NCBI RefSeq assembly: GCF_019396325.1
Contig: NZ_JAHKRO010000012.1
Span: forward strand, 1-64,000
From: Nonomuraea ceibae
Lineage (GTDB): Bacteria; Actinomycetota; Actinomycetes; Streptosporangiales; Streptosporangiaceae
Direction of reading: 5' to 3'
Length of the DNA: 64,000 nt
Shown here: one piece after another, positions 25,489-34,349 of the stretch
Layout: each line of letters opens with the position of its first letter
Position numbering within the stretch: position 1 is the stretch's first letter
Translations under genes and position numbers: made by a program
Notes under the pieces: generated by a model
Told to the model about the DNA's origin: nothing
Database searches by the model: none
Seen by the model: only the letters and a program-made list of their open reading frames with translations

Positions 25489-26438
25489 GACGCAGCCCCC
25501 TGCCGCACGCGCGGGTCGACCACCAGGTAGGCCAGGTCGATCAGCAGGTTGACGACGACCACGATGACGCCGCCGAGCAGCACCAGCGCCTGCACCACCG
25601 GGATGTCCTTCTGGCCGACGGCGCCGATCAGCAGCGACCCCAGCCCGTGCAGGCCGAACGCCTGCTCCACGAAGACCGACCCGGTCAGGTTGGCCGCCAG
25701 CAGCAGCCCGCCCACGGTCAGCACCGGCAGGGCGGCGTTGCGCAGCGCGTAACTCGTCCATACGCGCCGCCTGGGCAGGCCGCGGGCGCGGGCGAAGGTG
25801 AGGAAGTCGGAGGCGGCCAGGTCCAGCGCCGCCGCCCGCATCTGCCGGACCACCAGCGCGGCCTGCGCCGCCGCCAGCGCGATCGCGGGCAGCGTGAGAT
25901 GCGTGATCCGCTCGGCGAACGTGTCGCCCACGCCGAACACCGGGAACCAGCCGAGCTGGACGGCGAACCCGTACAGCAGCAGGATGCTCAGCGCGAACGA
26001 CGGGATCGACAGCGCGGCCAGCGCGCCGAGCGTGATGCCCTGGTCGAGCCGCCCGCCGCGGCGCATCGCGGCCAGCAGCCCGGCCGGGACGCCGACGGCG
26101 ACGGTGAGCGCCAGCGCGTAGGCGGCCAGGCTCGCGGTGACCGGCAGCCGGTCGGCGATGACGCTCACCACCGGCTCCCGGGAGTAGATCGACGTGCCGA
26201 AGTCGCCCTGGAGGGCGTCGCCGAGCCAGCGCGCGTACCGGACCGGGAACGGGTCGTCCAGGTGATACTGCTCGCGGATGGCCGCCCGGGTCTCCGGCGT
26301 GGACGGCCGCCCGCCGAGCAGCACCTGTTCCGGCCCGCCCGGCGAGGCCAGCAGCAGCCCGTACGTGAGCGTCGACAGCACGCCCAGCAGCAGGACGGCG
26401 GCGCCGAGCCGGCGGCCGAGGAGCTTGAGCAGCGCCAT
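25485..26438 (-). CDS. dppB: Peptide ABC transporter permease, DppB type
   Basis: A 317-residue permease with six membrane helices, N-terminal RRLGAAVLLLGVLSTLTYGLLLASPG and the long extracytoplasmic loop typical of DppB (DDPFPVRYARWLGDALQGDFG). The EAA loop is ARARGLPRRRVWTSYALRNA. It starts one base after the DppA stop, so dppA, dppB, dppC and the ATPase are one translationally coupled unit. Confidence 0.93.
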   Translation of the reverse strand: MALLKLLGRRLGAAVLLLGVLSTLTYGLLLASPGGPEQVLLGGRPSTPETRAAIREQYHLDDPFPVRYARWLGDALQGDFGTSIYSREPVVSVIADRLPVTASLAAYALALTVAVGVPAGLLAAMRRGGRLDQGITLGALAALSIPSFALSILLLYGFAVQLGWFPVFGVGDTFAERITHLTLPAIALAAAQAALVVRQMRAAALDLAASDFLTFARARGLPRRRVWTSYALRNAALPVLTVGGLLLAANLTGSVFVEQAFGLHGLGSLLIGAVGQKDIPVVQALVLLGGVIVVVVNLLIDLAYLVVDPRVRQGAAS

Positions 26439-26439
26439 G

Positions 26440-27987
26440 TCAACGGCCCGCCGGGCGGATCGCCGCGAACAGGTTCATGGTCCACGTGTGGAGCGAGGCG
26501 GTGTACTTCTCGTTCAGCGCCGCGGCGTTGTCGGTGTGGAACAGCGGCACGTACGGCACCTGGTCGGCGATCTCCTTCAGCAGGTCGGTGACCTGGTCCG
26601 TGCGGGCCTCGCCGGTGGCCGAGACGAGCGCGTCGAGCTTCTCGTCGGTGGCGGCCGAGCCGTAGCCGGAGAAGTTGAAGCCCTGCGGCTCGGCGGAGGC
26701 CCGGCTGACCATGTCGGGCAGCACCTCGATCGGCTCAGGCGTGCCGTAGGCCAGGGCCACGTAGTGGACACCGAGCCGGTCGTGCTCCATCATCCGGGCC
26801 GCGTACTGGTCGGACGGGGCGGGCTCCAGCTTGAGCGTGATGCCGATCTTGGCGAGGTCGGCGGCGACGGCCTGCATGACGGTGCCCGTGTCGCCGCCGC
26901 TGGCGTAGGGCGCGGCGAGCGTGAATCCGTCCGGATGGCCCGACTTGGCCAGCTCCTCCTTGGCCTTGGCCGGGTCGTAGGCGTGGACGGGCACCGGGGG
27001 AGGGGCGTCGCCGTAGACGGCGGTGAGGATCGGCTCGGGCAGCAGCGCGTCGGCTGGGCCGCCGTGCCCGGCCGTCATCAGGTCGGAGATCGCCTTGCGG
27101 TTGACCGCGTGCGCGATGGCCCGCCGGACGTGCACGTCGGCCAGCGGCCCGTTCTTGACCGCGAGCGACAGGTAGCTGATGTTGTTGCCCGGGTAGAAGA
27201 TCGTCTTGACGCCGGGGAGCCCGGTCCACTTGCGCGCGTCGCGGGTGTTGAGGTCGGCGGTGCCGTCGATCTCGCCCGACCGCACGGCCAGCCGCAGCGT
27301 CTCGGGGTCGCCGATGCTCTTGACCTCGACCCGGCGCAGCGCGGGCTTCGGCCCCCAGTAGTCCTCGTTGCGCTCCAGCAGCACGCCGGAGGTGAGGGAG
27401 AACCGGCTCACCTTGTACGGGCCGGTGCCGAGCGTGCCGACCTCGGGGCTGCCCAGGTCCTTGGGATGCGGTTCGGCCAGCTTGCGGGGGACGATCTGCC
27501 AGGCGATGGCCGAGACGGCCAGGAACGCCGGGGCCGGGCGGCTCAGCGTCACCTTCACCTGGTCGTCGCCGACCGGCTCGACCTTCTTGACCATGGTGAA
27601 GTAGGAGGCCGCCTGGGAGGCCACCTTCGGGTCGAGGTGGCGGCGCAGTGAGAACGCGGCGTCGTCGGCGGTCAGCGGGCTGCCGTTGGTGAAGCGCACC
27701 CCCTTGCGCAGCGTGAACAGGTAGCTCGCCGGGTCGGGCTGGGTCCACCCGGTCGCCAGGTGGGGCGCCGGCCGCCCTCGTTCGTCGAGGGTGACCATGG
27801 TGTCGAGGACGGCTGTCTGGACCAGGGTCGACGGGCTGTTGAAGCCGTGCGCGATGTCGAGGCTGCTGGGCGGCGAGGCCGTGGCCCAGACCAGCGTGTC
27901 GGCAGGCGGCGGGGTGGCGCCGCCTGCCGAGCAGGCGGTGAGGAGCAGCAGCACGGCTGTCGCGGCGGCGGTCTTCGCAGGAGTCAT
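26440..27987 (-). CDS. dppA: Peptide-binding lipoprotein of the ABC transporter (SBP family 5)
   Basis: A 515-residue substrate-binding protein. ATG 27987 behind GAGGTGG opens a lipoprotein signal peptide with lipobox LLTAC (cysteine about residue 19). The periplasmic-binding-protein type 2 fold of SBP family 5 is recognised from TGWTQPDPASYLFTLRKGVRF, the NGSPLTADDAAF block and GTGPYKVSRF. It captures peptides outside the membrane and hands them to DppBC. As first transporter gene, 123 bases after the serine hydrolase, it could also have its own promoter. Confidence 0.93.
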   Translation of the reverse strand: MTPAKTAAATAVLLLLTACSAGGATPPPADTLVWATASPPSSLDIAHGFNSPSTLVQTAVLDTMVTLDERGRPAPHLATGWTQPDPASYLFTLRKGVRFTNGSPLTADDAAFSLRRHLDPKVASQAASYFTMVKKVEPVGDDQVKVTLSRPAPAFLAVSAIAWQIVPRKLAEPHPKDLGSPEVGTLGTGPYKVSRFSLTSGVLLERNEDYWGPKPALRRVEVKSIGDPETLRLAVRSGEIDGTADLNTRDARKWTGLPGVKTIFYPGNNISYLSLAVKNGPLADVHVRRAIAHAVNRKAISDLMTAGHGGPADALLPEPILTAVYGDAPPPVPVHAYDPAKAKEELAKSGHPDGFTLAAPYASGGDTGTVMQAVAADLAKIGITLKLEPAPSDQYAARMMEHDRLGVHYVALAYGTPEPIEVLPDMVSRASAEPQGFNFSGYGSAATDEKLDALVSATGEARTDQVTDLLKEIADQVPYVPLFHTDNAAALNEKYTASLHTWTMNLFAAIRPAGR

Positions 27988-28110
27988 GTGACCACCTCGG
28001 AAGCTGAGTGGCGGGGACAGTCGGACGCTAGAAGCCGGACCGTCCCCGTTCACTGACCGGGCCGCCAAAACCCGCGACCCCCGCCTGGTTGCGCAGGCCA
28101 ACGAGTGCGC

Positions 28111-29595
28111 TCAGGCGAACCGGAACCCGCGCAGGCCGCCGCCGCTGATCAGCAGGGCCCCGTCGGCCTCCCGGAGCGTGAACGGCCCGGCCTGCCACAG
28201 CCCCGCGGGGGCGGGCTCGACCGGCAGTTCGAGCGTGCGGCCGACGCGCAGCACGCCGTCGCGCACGCTCGCCCGCGCCTCCAGCTCGCCGCTCCACCAC
28301 TCGCCCTCGGGCGCCGCCTCGCCGGTCGGCGCGGCGGCGGGCCGGAACGTGGTCGGCGGCCGGGCCGCCAGCATCGAGCCCAGGACGAGCGTGTCGCCGG
28401 AGCACTCCAGCCACTCCCGGTCCTCCTCGCCCTGCCCGTGCCAGCGGCCGTCGGCGCCCGGGACGAACGTGCCCACGCCGGACACCTCCACCCCGTCGTC
28501 GCCGTGCTTGAGCGTCAGCGTCAGGCCGGTGACCGGGTCGTGCCAGTGCTCGTGCGCGGGCGGCGGCAGCGTGCCCGGCTCCCGCCCCGGGTCCGCGAGA
28601 GGCTCGCCGAGCAGCAGCTTGGCCAGGCGCTCGGTCAGCGCGAGCGGGTTGATCGCGCGCTGGTTCGACAGCACCGCCACGCCCACGCCCTCGTCCGGCA
28701 GCACGAGCAGGTCCGACAGGTAGCCGTGCATGCCGCCCGCGTGCCCGAACGCCGGCCGCCCGGCGACCTCGTAGTGGTAGACGCCGAACGCGTACGGCAG
28801 CGTGGTGCCGTCGGCCAGCACGGCACGCTCCAGCAGCGCGTCGCGCAGGTCCGCGCCGAGCACCCGGCCGTCGGTCAGGAAGCCGAACCACGGGGCGAGG
28901 TCGCGCACGCTGGTGACCATGCCGCCGTCGCCGACCGCGCTCTCCTGCGTGTCGGCCCGGCGCGTCGGCCCGTCGACGTTGGCGTAGCCGTACGCCATCC
29001 GCTCCACGGGCAGCGTCGCGTCGTCGCGGAAGATCGAGTCGTCCATGCCGAGCGGCCCGAACAGCCGCTCCCGGGCGAACTCCGCCAGCGACCTGCCGCT
29101 GACCCGGCGCACGACGACCGAGGCCAGCACGTACCCGGTGTTGGAGTAGGTGAAGTCCGTGCCGGGCTCGAACGTCGTCCCGCGGAACCGGGCGATGACC
29201 TCCAGCAGGCGCTCCTCGGTCATCTCGGCGAGCGGGTGCCCGGTCAGCGCCATGACCGTGTACCACTCCGGCAGGCCGCCCGTGTGCTGAAGGCACTGCC
29301 GCAGCGTGACGGGAACCTCCAGGCTCAGCTCCGGCACGTGCCGCCGCACGTCGTCGTCCAGGCCGAGCGCGCCGTCACGGGCCAGCAGCAGCACGCACGC
29401 GGCGGTGAACTGCTTGCTCGCGCTCGCGATGTCGAAGCGGGTGTCGGCGTCGATCGGCACGCCGAACTCGACGCACGCCGTGCCCGCCGCGGCCGTGGCG
29501 ACCGCCTCGCCGCCGGAGTAGACGGCGACGGCCAGTCCCGGGGTGCCGGGGGTGACGAGCGAGGACACCTCTTTCTTGACCAGTTCGAGATTCAT
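28111..29595 (-). CDS. D-aminopeptidase-like serine hydrolase
   Basis: A 494-residue penicillin-binding-protein-fold hydrolase. The SxxK nucleophile motif is S58-A-S-K61, the second motif is Y150-S-N152, and an HAGG box follows. About 150 residues after the catalytic domain form beta-barrel-like modules, the layout of Ochrobactrum D-aminopeptidase (DAP), which removes N-terminal D-residues from peptides and lacks penicillin sensitivity. No signal peptide is visible, so it acts in the cytoplasm, probably on imported peptides. It is the first gene of the D-peptide operon, upstream of dppA. A D-stereospecific esterase or amidase is the alternative. Confidence 0.82.
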   Translation of the reverse strand: MNLELVKKEVSSLVTPGTPGLAVAVYSGGEAVATAAAGTACVEFGVPIDADTRFDIASASKQFTAACVLLLARDGALGLDDDVRRHVPELSLEVPVTLRQCLQHTGGLPEWYTVMALTGHPLAEMTEERLLEVIARFRGTTFEPGTDFTYSNTGYVLASVVVRRVSGRSLAEFARERLFGPLGMDDSIFRDDATLPVERMAYGYANVDGPTRRADTQESAVGDGGMVTSVRDLAPWFGFLTDGRVLGADLRDALLERAVLADGTTLPYAFGVYHYEVAGRPAFGHAGGMHGYLSDLLVLPDEGVGVAVLSNQRAINPLALTERLAKLLLGEPLADPGREPGTLPPPAHEHWHDPVTGLTLTLKHGDDGVEVSGVGTFVPGADGRWHGQGEEDREWLECSGDTLVLGSMLAARPPTTFRPAAAPTGEAAPEGEWWSGELEARASVRDGVLRVGRTLELPVEPAPAGLWQAGPFTLREADGALLISGGGLRGFRFA

Positions 29596-29714
29596 GCCCG
29601 ACAGTATGGCCAGCGGAGCACGGCCGCCCGTTGGCGTGCGCGACCACGCGCGCGGGCGGATGTTTGGCCAGAAGTCCGACGACCGCGCGGGGCTCGCCGC
29701 CTAGTTTTCACCGC

Positions 29715-30791
29715 ATGATCCGAGCCCTGCTCATCACCCTGCTGGCGGCCACGCTGCAGGTCCCCACCGCGGCGTCCGCGTCCGTCCCCCAGCCCGGGTT
29801 CACGGCCGTCCCGGTGCTGCCCGCGCCGACCGGGACGCACCCCGTCGGCACCGTCTCCCGGGACCTGCTCGACGCCTCCCGCCCCGACCCCTGGGTGGCC
29901 GCCGAACGCCGCCGCCTCATGGTCACCGTGTGGTACCCGGCCACCCGCGCCTCCGGCGCCCGCGCCCGGTACGTCACCCCCGAGGAGTCCGCGCTGCTCC
30001 TGGCCGCCCAGGGGCTGCCGCCCGGCGACCTGCTGAGCCGGATCCGCGGCCACGCCCGCACCGGCGCCCCGCCCGTGCCCGGCAAGCGCCCGCTCGTCGT
30101 CCTCTCGCCCGGCTTCGGCCTGCCCCGCTCGTCGCTGACCGTCCTCGCCGAGGACCTGGCCAGCCATGGGTACGCCGTCGCCGCCGTCGACCACACCTAC
30201 GAGTCGGCCGCCACCACCTTCCCCGGCGGGCGCACCACCACCTGCCTGGCCTGCGGGATCGAGGACGCGCCCGGACTCGTCCCGGACATCCGCGCCGCCG
30301 ACGTGTCGTTCGTCCTCGACCGCCTGATCCGGGACCGGCGCCTGCCCGTCGACCCGCGCCGGATCGGCATGGCCGGGCACTCCATCGGCGGCAACAGCGC
30401 CGCCCACGCCATGACCGCCGACCCCCGCATCGACGCGGGCGCCGTCCTCGACGGGGCGTTCGTCGTCCCGCCGCCGCCCGGCGGCCTCGCCCGGCCGCTC
30501 CTGCTGTTCGGCACCCCGGACGTGCCCACCTGGGCGGAGAACTGGCCGCTGCTGACCGGCTGGAAGCGGTGGGCCGAGGTGGCCGGGTCCGAGCACGACT
30601 CCTTCACCGACTTCCCGGTGCTCGCCGAGCAGCTCGGCCTGCCCGCCGGCAGGCTGACCGGGGCGCGGGCCGCCGCGATCACCCGGGCGTACGTGCGCGA
30701 CTTCTTCGACGTCCACCTGCGCGAGCGCCCCGCCACCCTGCTGAACGGCCCGTCCGCGGCCTACCCGGAAGTGACCTTCCGCACCGGCTGA
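29715..30791 (+). CDS. Secreted PAF-acetylhydrolase-like alpha/beta hydrolase
   Basis: A 358-residue protein with a signal peptide (IRALLITLLAATLQVPTAASA). It has the alpha/beta-hydrolase nucleophile elbow GHSIGG, the catalytic-acid strand LLFGTPDVP and a histidine in SEHDSF, the arrangement of platelet-activating-factor acetylhydrolase-like lipases and PET-hydrolase relatives. It probably hydrolyses lipid esters outside the cell. It is divergent from the D-aminopeptidase-like gene (119 bases between starts) and convergent with the next regulator gene. Confidence 0.87.
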   Translation: MIRALLITLLAATLQVPTAASASVPQPGFTAVPVLPAPTGTHPVGTVSRDLLDASRPDPWVAAERRRLMVTVWYPATRASGARARYVTPEESALLLAAQGLPPGDLLSRIRGHARTGAPPVPGKRPLVVLSPGFGLPRSSLTVLAEDLASHGYAVAAVDHTYESAATTFPGGRTTTCLACGIEDAPGLVPDIRAADVSFVLDRLIRDRRLPVDPRRIGMAGHSIGGNSAAHAMTADPRIDAGAVLDGAFVVPPPPGGLARPLLLFGTPDVPTWAENWPLLTGWKRWAEVAGSEHDSFTDFPVLAEQLGLPAGRLTGARAAAITRAYVRDFFDVHLRERPATLLNGPSAAYPEVTFRTG

Positions 30792-30800
30792 AGCGGCTCG

Positions 30801-31760
30801 TCAACGCGGAGGATCAGCGCGCCGGTGCTGCCGTCCGATCTGGACCGCGGCCCCGTCGAGCAGGAGCTGGAGCCCGGCCTCGAAGAACGAGGTCAGGTCG
30901 AAGCCCAGCCGGTCGTCGATCGGCGCCGTGCCGGTAGGGAGCGCGGCGCGCAGGGACGGCAGGTGGGCGACGTACCACTGGTCGGGTGACAGCCCGGTGT
31001 GCCGCTCCGCGTCGCGTTGCGCCTCGAGGTTCGTGGCCGTCCCCCGGACGTGGTTGGCCACGGCCCACCACACGAGGCGGGCCGCCTCAGGGTCGAGCCC
31101 GAGCTTCAGCACGGCGCTCATGCCCCAGGCGCCGAACCTGAGCAGGTGGGGCAGTGGCTGCGGATGGGTGAGCGACATGAGCCGGGGCAGCCAGGGATGC
31201 CGCAGGTAGAGACGCCACTGCAGCCGCGCCGCGAGCTCCAGGTGGGCACGCCAGCCCGGGGGCGGCTCCTCGGGCAGCTCCAGCTCGCCGAACGCGGTGT
31301 CGGCCATGAGCGCGGCCAGCTCCTCCTTGCCGCGCAGCAGTCCGTACAGCGACATGGTGGGCATGCCGAGCTTCGCCGCGATGGCGCGCATCGACACCGA
31401 CTCGAAGCCCTCCGCGTCGGCGAGGGCGATCGCGGCGCGTACGACCCGGTCGCGCTCCCCGTCGGGGCCGGTCGCCGCAGGTCGCGACCGGCGCGTCCGG
31501 CCCTCCCCGGACCGGGGCGCGCCCGGCGCGGGGTCGGCCACGACGGTGCCGACGCGGGGGACGGCCACCACCCGGCCCTGCCGGCGCAGGGTGTCGAGCG
31601 CCTTGGTGGCGGTCGCGGTGGCCACGCCCCACTCCGCGGCGGCCTGCCTGATGGACGGGACGCGGTCGCCCGGCCGCAGTGCGCCCGTGTCGATGCGCCG
31701 CTGGATCTCCCGCACGATCCGCAGGTAGGGCGGCGCGGAGCCGCTCCCCGTTCGCCGCAT
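30801..31760 (-). CDS. GntR-TetR fusion transcriptional regulator
   Basis: A 319-residue regulator. The N-terminus is a GntR-type winged helix (YLRIVREIQRRIDTGALRPGDRVPSIRQ), and a second helix-turn-helix of TetR type follows around residue 105-150 (RDRVVRAAIALADAEG, SMRAIAAKLGMPTMSLYGLL), then a TetR C-terminal ligand domain. Two DNA-binding heads in one chain are seen in some actinobacterial regulators. It is divergent from the carotenoid oxygenase gene, the likely target, with an inverted repeat between them. The downstream neighbour is convergent with it. Confidence 0.9.
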   Translation of the reverse strand: MRRTGSGSAPPYLRIVREIQRRIDTGALRPGDRVPSIRQAAAEWGVATATATKALDTLRRQGRVVAVPRVGTVVADPAPGAPRSGEGRTRRSRPAATGPDGERDRVVRAAIALADAEGFESVSMRAIAAKLGMPTMSLYGLLRGKEELAALMADTAFGELELPEEPPPGWRAHLELAARLQWRLYLRHPWLPRLMSLTHPQPLPHLLRFGAWGMSAVLKLGLDPEAARLVWWAVANHVRGTATNLEAQRDAERHTGLSPDQWYVAHLPSLRAALPTGTAPIDDRLGFDLTSFFEAGLQLLLDGAAVQIGRQHRRADPPR

Positions 31761-31880
31761 GCCGATCGCCTCCTGTACTAGGGCAGTTGTGCGCCTGCCG
31801 CAGCAGCCGGATTCCGCCTGGTGAACCGCTCGCTCCCTGGCCTAGCGCATTACCGCGGCCTCGGTCGCCGCGCTCCACCC

Positions 31881-31914
31881 GGCTGTACCGTCTCGCTTCG
31901 TACACCGTACAGCC
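31881..31914. promoter_or_regulatory. Inverted repeat before the carotenoid oxygenase gene
   Basis: Arms GGCTGTAC (31881-31888) and GTACAGCC (31907-31914) are perfect reverse complements, 18 bases apart, ending 17 bases before the ATG at 31932. It lies within the 171-base divergent region of the GntR-TetR gene and may be its operator; a hairpin in the leader RNA is the alternative. Confidence 0.5.
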
Positions 31915-31931
31915 GATCGACCGAGGTGAGC

Positions 31932-33287
31932 ATGGACCGCTACGACCGTTACCTTCACGGGCCCTTCGCCCCCGTCAAGGAGGAGGTCACCGCTTACGAC
32001 CTGCCCGTGACCGGGCGGCTGCCCGCCGAGCTGAACGGCCGCTACCTGCGGCTGGGCCCGAACCCGCTCGGCGTGGAGGACCCCGTCACGCACTTCTGGG
32101 CCTTCGGCGCGGGCATGGTGCACGGCGTGCGGATCCGCGACGGCCGGGCCGAGTGGTACCGCAACCGCTGGGTGCGCTCGGCGGAGATCGCCGACGCGCT
32201 CGACCGGATGGAACGCGGCCTGGAACCGCCCGCCTTCCTGCCGCCCTCCCCGAACATCCACGTGCTCCGCCACGCCGGACGCACCCTCGCCCTGTCGGAG
32301 GCGGGCGGGCCGCCCCACGAACTCGGCTACGACCTCGACACCGTCGGCGAGTGCCCCCTGGCCGCCACCCGCGAGGGCTCCAGCGCCAACGCGCACTCCA
32401 AGGTCGACCCGCGCACCGGCGACCTGCACTCGCTCGCATACCTGCTGGGCCGCCCGTTCGCCCAGCACGTCGTCACCGACCCGGCCGGGACGGTCACCCA
32501 CGTCGCCGACCTCCCGCTGCCCGGCGACCTGCCGTTCCTCCACGACTTCGCGCTGTCGGAGAACTTCGTGGTCGTCTTCGACATCCCGCTGACCTTCGAC
32601 ATGGACGCGATGCGCTTCCGCTGGAACCCCGCGCACCAGGCCCACGTCGGCGTCCTGCCCCGGACCGGCGGCCAGGTCCGCTGGCTGCCCGCCGAGCCCT
32701 TCTACGTCAGCCACGTCCTCAACGCCTACGACGACGGCTCGACGATCACCGTCGACCTGATCGCCGCCGACGGTCCCGTGGACGTCGCCGACCCCGGCGG
32801 CATCAGCCCCAGGCTCGACCGCTGGCGCATCGACCTGCGCACCGGACGGCTGGAACAGCGGTGCGTGGACGACCGGCCCCAGGACTTCCCGCGCGTGAAC
32901 GACGCCTACGCCTCCCGGCAGCACCGCTACGGCTACTCCGCCGTCACCCCCGTGTACGGTATGCAGTTCACGCCCAGCGGCCCCCACCACGACGACGCGT
33001 TCACCAACGCGCTGGTCAAGCACGACCTGGTACGGGGCACGACGGAGGTGCACGGGTTCGCGCGGGACGCCGCCGTCGGCGAGGCCGCCTTCGCCCCGGA
33101 CCCGGGCGACACCCAGGGCGCCGAGGACGCCGGATACCTGATGGCCTACGTCGCCGACCCCGAGCGCGGCGCCTCCGACCTGGTGATCCTGTCCGCGCAG
33201 GACTTCACCGGACCGCCCGTGGCCCGCGTCCACCTGCCCGTACGCGTGCCGCTCGGCTTCCACGGCAACTGGATCCCGGACGCCTGA
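31932..33287 (+). CDS. Carotenoid (apocarotenoid/stilbene) oxygenase
   Basis: A 451-residue non-haem iron beta-propeller oxygenase, ATG 31932 behind GAGGTGAG. Four conserved histidines that bind iron are visible in NAHSKVD, FLHDFALSE, the HVLRHAG/THVADL region and PLGFHGNWIP near the C-terminus. The N-terminal GRYLRLGPNPLG is family-typical. These enzymes cleave carotenoids or lignostilbenes to aldehydes or ketones. No carotenoid biosynthesis genes are present in the window; the substrate is unknown. It is probably controlled by the divergent GntR-TetR protein. Confidence 0.9.
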   Translation: MDRYDRYLHGPFAPVKEEVTAYDLPVTGRLPAELNGRYLRLGPNPLGVEDPVTHFWAFGAGMVHGVRIRDGRAEWYRNRWVRSAEIADALDRMERGLEPPAFLPPSPNIHVLRHAGRTLALSEAGGPPHELGYDLDTVGECPLAATREGSSANAHSKVDPRTGDLHSLAYLLGRPFAQHVVTDPAGTVTHVADLPLPGDLPFLHDFALSENFVVVFDIPLTFDMDAMRFRWNPAHQAHVGVLPRTGGQVRWLPAEPFYVSHVLNAYDDGSTITVDLIAADGPVDVADPGGISPRLDRWRIDLRTGRLEQRCVDDRPQDFPRVNDAYASRQHRYGYSAVTPVYGMQFTPSGPHHDDAFTNALVKHDLVRGTTEVHGFARDAAVGEAAFAPDPGDTQGAEDAGYLMAYVADPERGASDLVILSAQDFTGPPVARVHLPVRVPLGFHGNWIPDA

Positions 33288-33304
33288 CCACCCGGCCGGC
33301 GCCG

Positions 33305-34276
33305 TCAGGGGCGTAGCCGGTGGAACAGCTCCACCCGCGCGCGGGCGTACGCGATGTCCTCCTCGTCGTGCTTCACCCCCGAGCGCACGGCCTTGGCGAA
33401 GTAGGCGTGCTCCCTGCGGAGCTTGTGCCTGACGAGCTGGGCGAGCGACTCCTCGTCCAGGTGGCCCGCCGTGCCGCCCGCCTCGTGGTAGGCGGCCACG
33501 AACACCTTGCTCGGCCCGGTCAGGTCGTCACCCCATTCCAGCGCGGCGGCGGCCAGCTCCAGCTCGGGGGCGCCGACGAAGGACTCGTCCCAGTCGTAGA
33601 CCGCCACGATCCGGCCGTCCCTGACGAGCGTGTTGCCGGTGTAGTAGTCGCCGTGCAGGGGGTGGCGCACGGGGTGCGCGGCATGGAAGGCGACCAGCCA
33701 CCGGTCCAGCTCGGGATCCTGGAGGTCGGGGTCCCCTGACGGGGGCTCCAGGCCGGGGTTCTTCGGCTCGGGGTCCTTTGACTGGCGCTCCAGGCCGGGC
33801 TCTTTCGGCTCGGCTTCGGGCCGGGGCGGGGGGCCGTACAGGCCGGACTCCTGGAAGGCGGGCACCGGGCGGGGGCCGGGGCGGAAGCCGGCGAGTGACT
33901 GGTGAAGCCGGGCCAGCAGCCGCGCGCCCGCCTCGCGCTGGGCCGGGACGTCGGAATCCGCCCAGGAGCCCTCGACATACGGCCAGCAGGAGATCGGCCG
34001 GCCGGCCACGACGACGACCGTCGCCGTCCCGTCGGCGGTCGGCAGCGGGGCGACGGCCTCGGGGAGGCCGGCGGCGGCGTGCCGGGCGATCGCGTGGCAC
34101 CATTCCGACTCGGCGGCGGAGCGCCCTGCGGGGCCGACGCGGATGACGTGGCCGTCGAGGCGGTACGCGGCGGACTCCTCACCGCCGTGCAACCGCTCAC
34201 CCTCTCCCGTGACCCCCCAGGCCAGGGCCACGGTTTCGCGGATCTCGCGGGTCAGCGGCGTCTTGGCGTAGATCAT
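33305..34276 (-). CDS. APH-fold phosphotransferase with tandem-repeat insert
   Basis: A 323-residue kinase of the aminoglycoside phosphotransferase fold. The catalytic loop is PLHGDYYTGNTLV and the metal-binding block AVYDWDESFVGAPELE. Between the lobes (about residues 165-195) lies an unusual charged insert built of two 14-residue repeats (EPKxPGLExxSxDP). It is convergent with the carotenoid oxygenase gene and divergent, by about 70 bases, from another APH-fold gene at 34350. Substrate unknown. Confidence 0.85.
   Translation of the reverse strand: MIYAKTPLTREIRETVALAWGVTGEGERLHGGEESAAYRLDGHVIRVGPAGRSAAESEWCHAIARHAAAGLPEAVAPLPTADGTATVVVVAGRPISCWPYVEGSWADSDVPAQREAGARLLARLHQSLAGFRPGPRPVPAFQESGLYGPPPRPEAEPKEPGLERQSKDPEPKNPGLEPPSGDPDLQDPELDRWLVAFHAAHPVRHPLHGDYYTGNTLVRDGRIVAVYDWDESFVGAPELELAAAALEWGDDLTGPSKVFVAAYHEAGGTAGHLDEESLAQLVRHKLRREHAYFAKAVRSGVKHDEEDIAYARARVELFHRLRP
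33728..33811. repeat. Two tandem 42-base repeats inside the kinase gene
   Basis: Units 33728-33769 and 33770-33811 are each 42 bases (14 codons) and clearly related, each starting GGGGTCC and ending TTCGGCTC on the plus strand. They encode the two EPK..PGLE repeats of the insert and keep the reading frame, so the insert grew by duplication. Confidence 0.7.
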
Positions 34277-34349
34277 CCCGCCAACCTATATGCTTCAATC
34301 TCGCAAGTGCGTCCATGTCGCGAGAGGGCGAGGAGCCCGTGGACAGCCG

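Noticed and set aside
31679..33316. 545-codon frame over the carotenoid oxygenase
   Set aside because: Proline/arginine-rich shadow of the oxygenase gene, which has complete family motifs and a good ribosome site.
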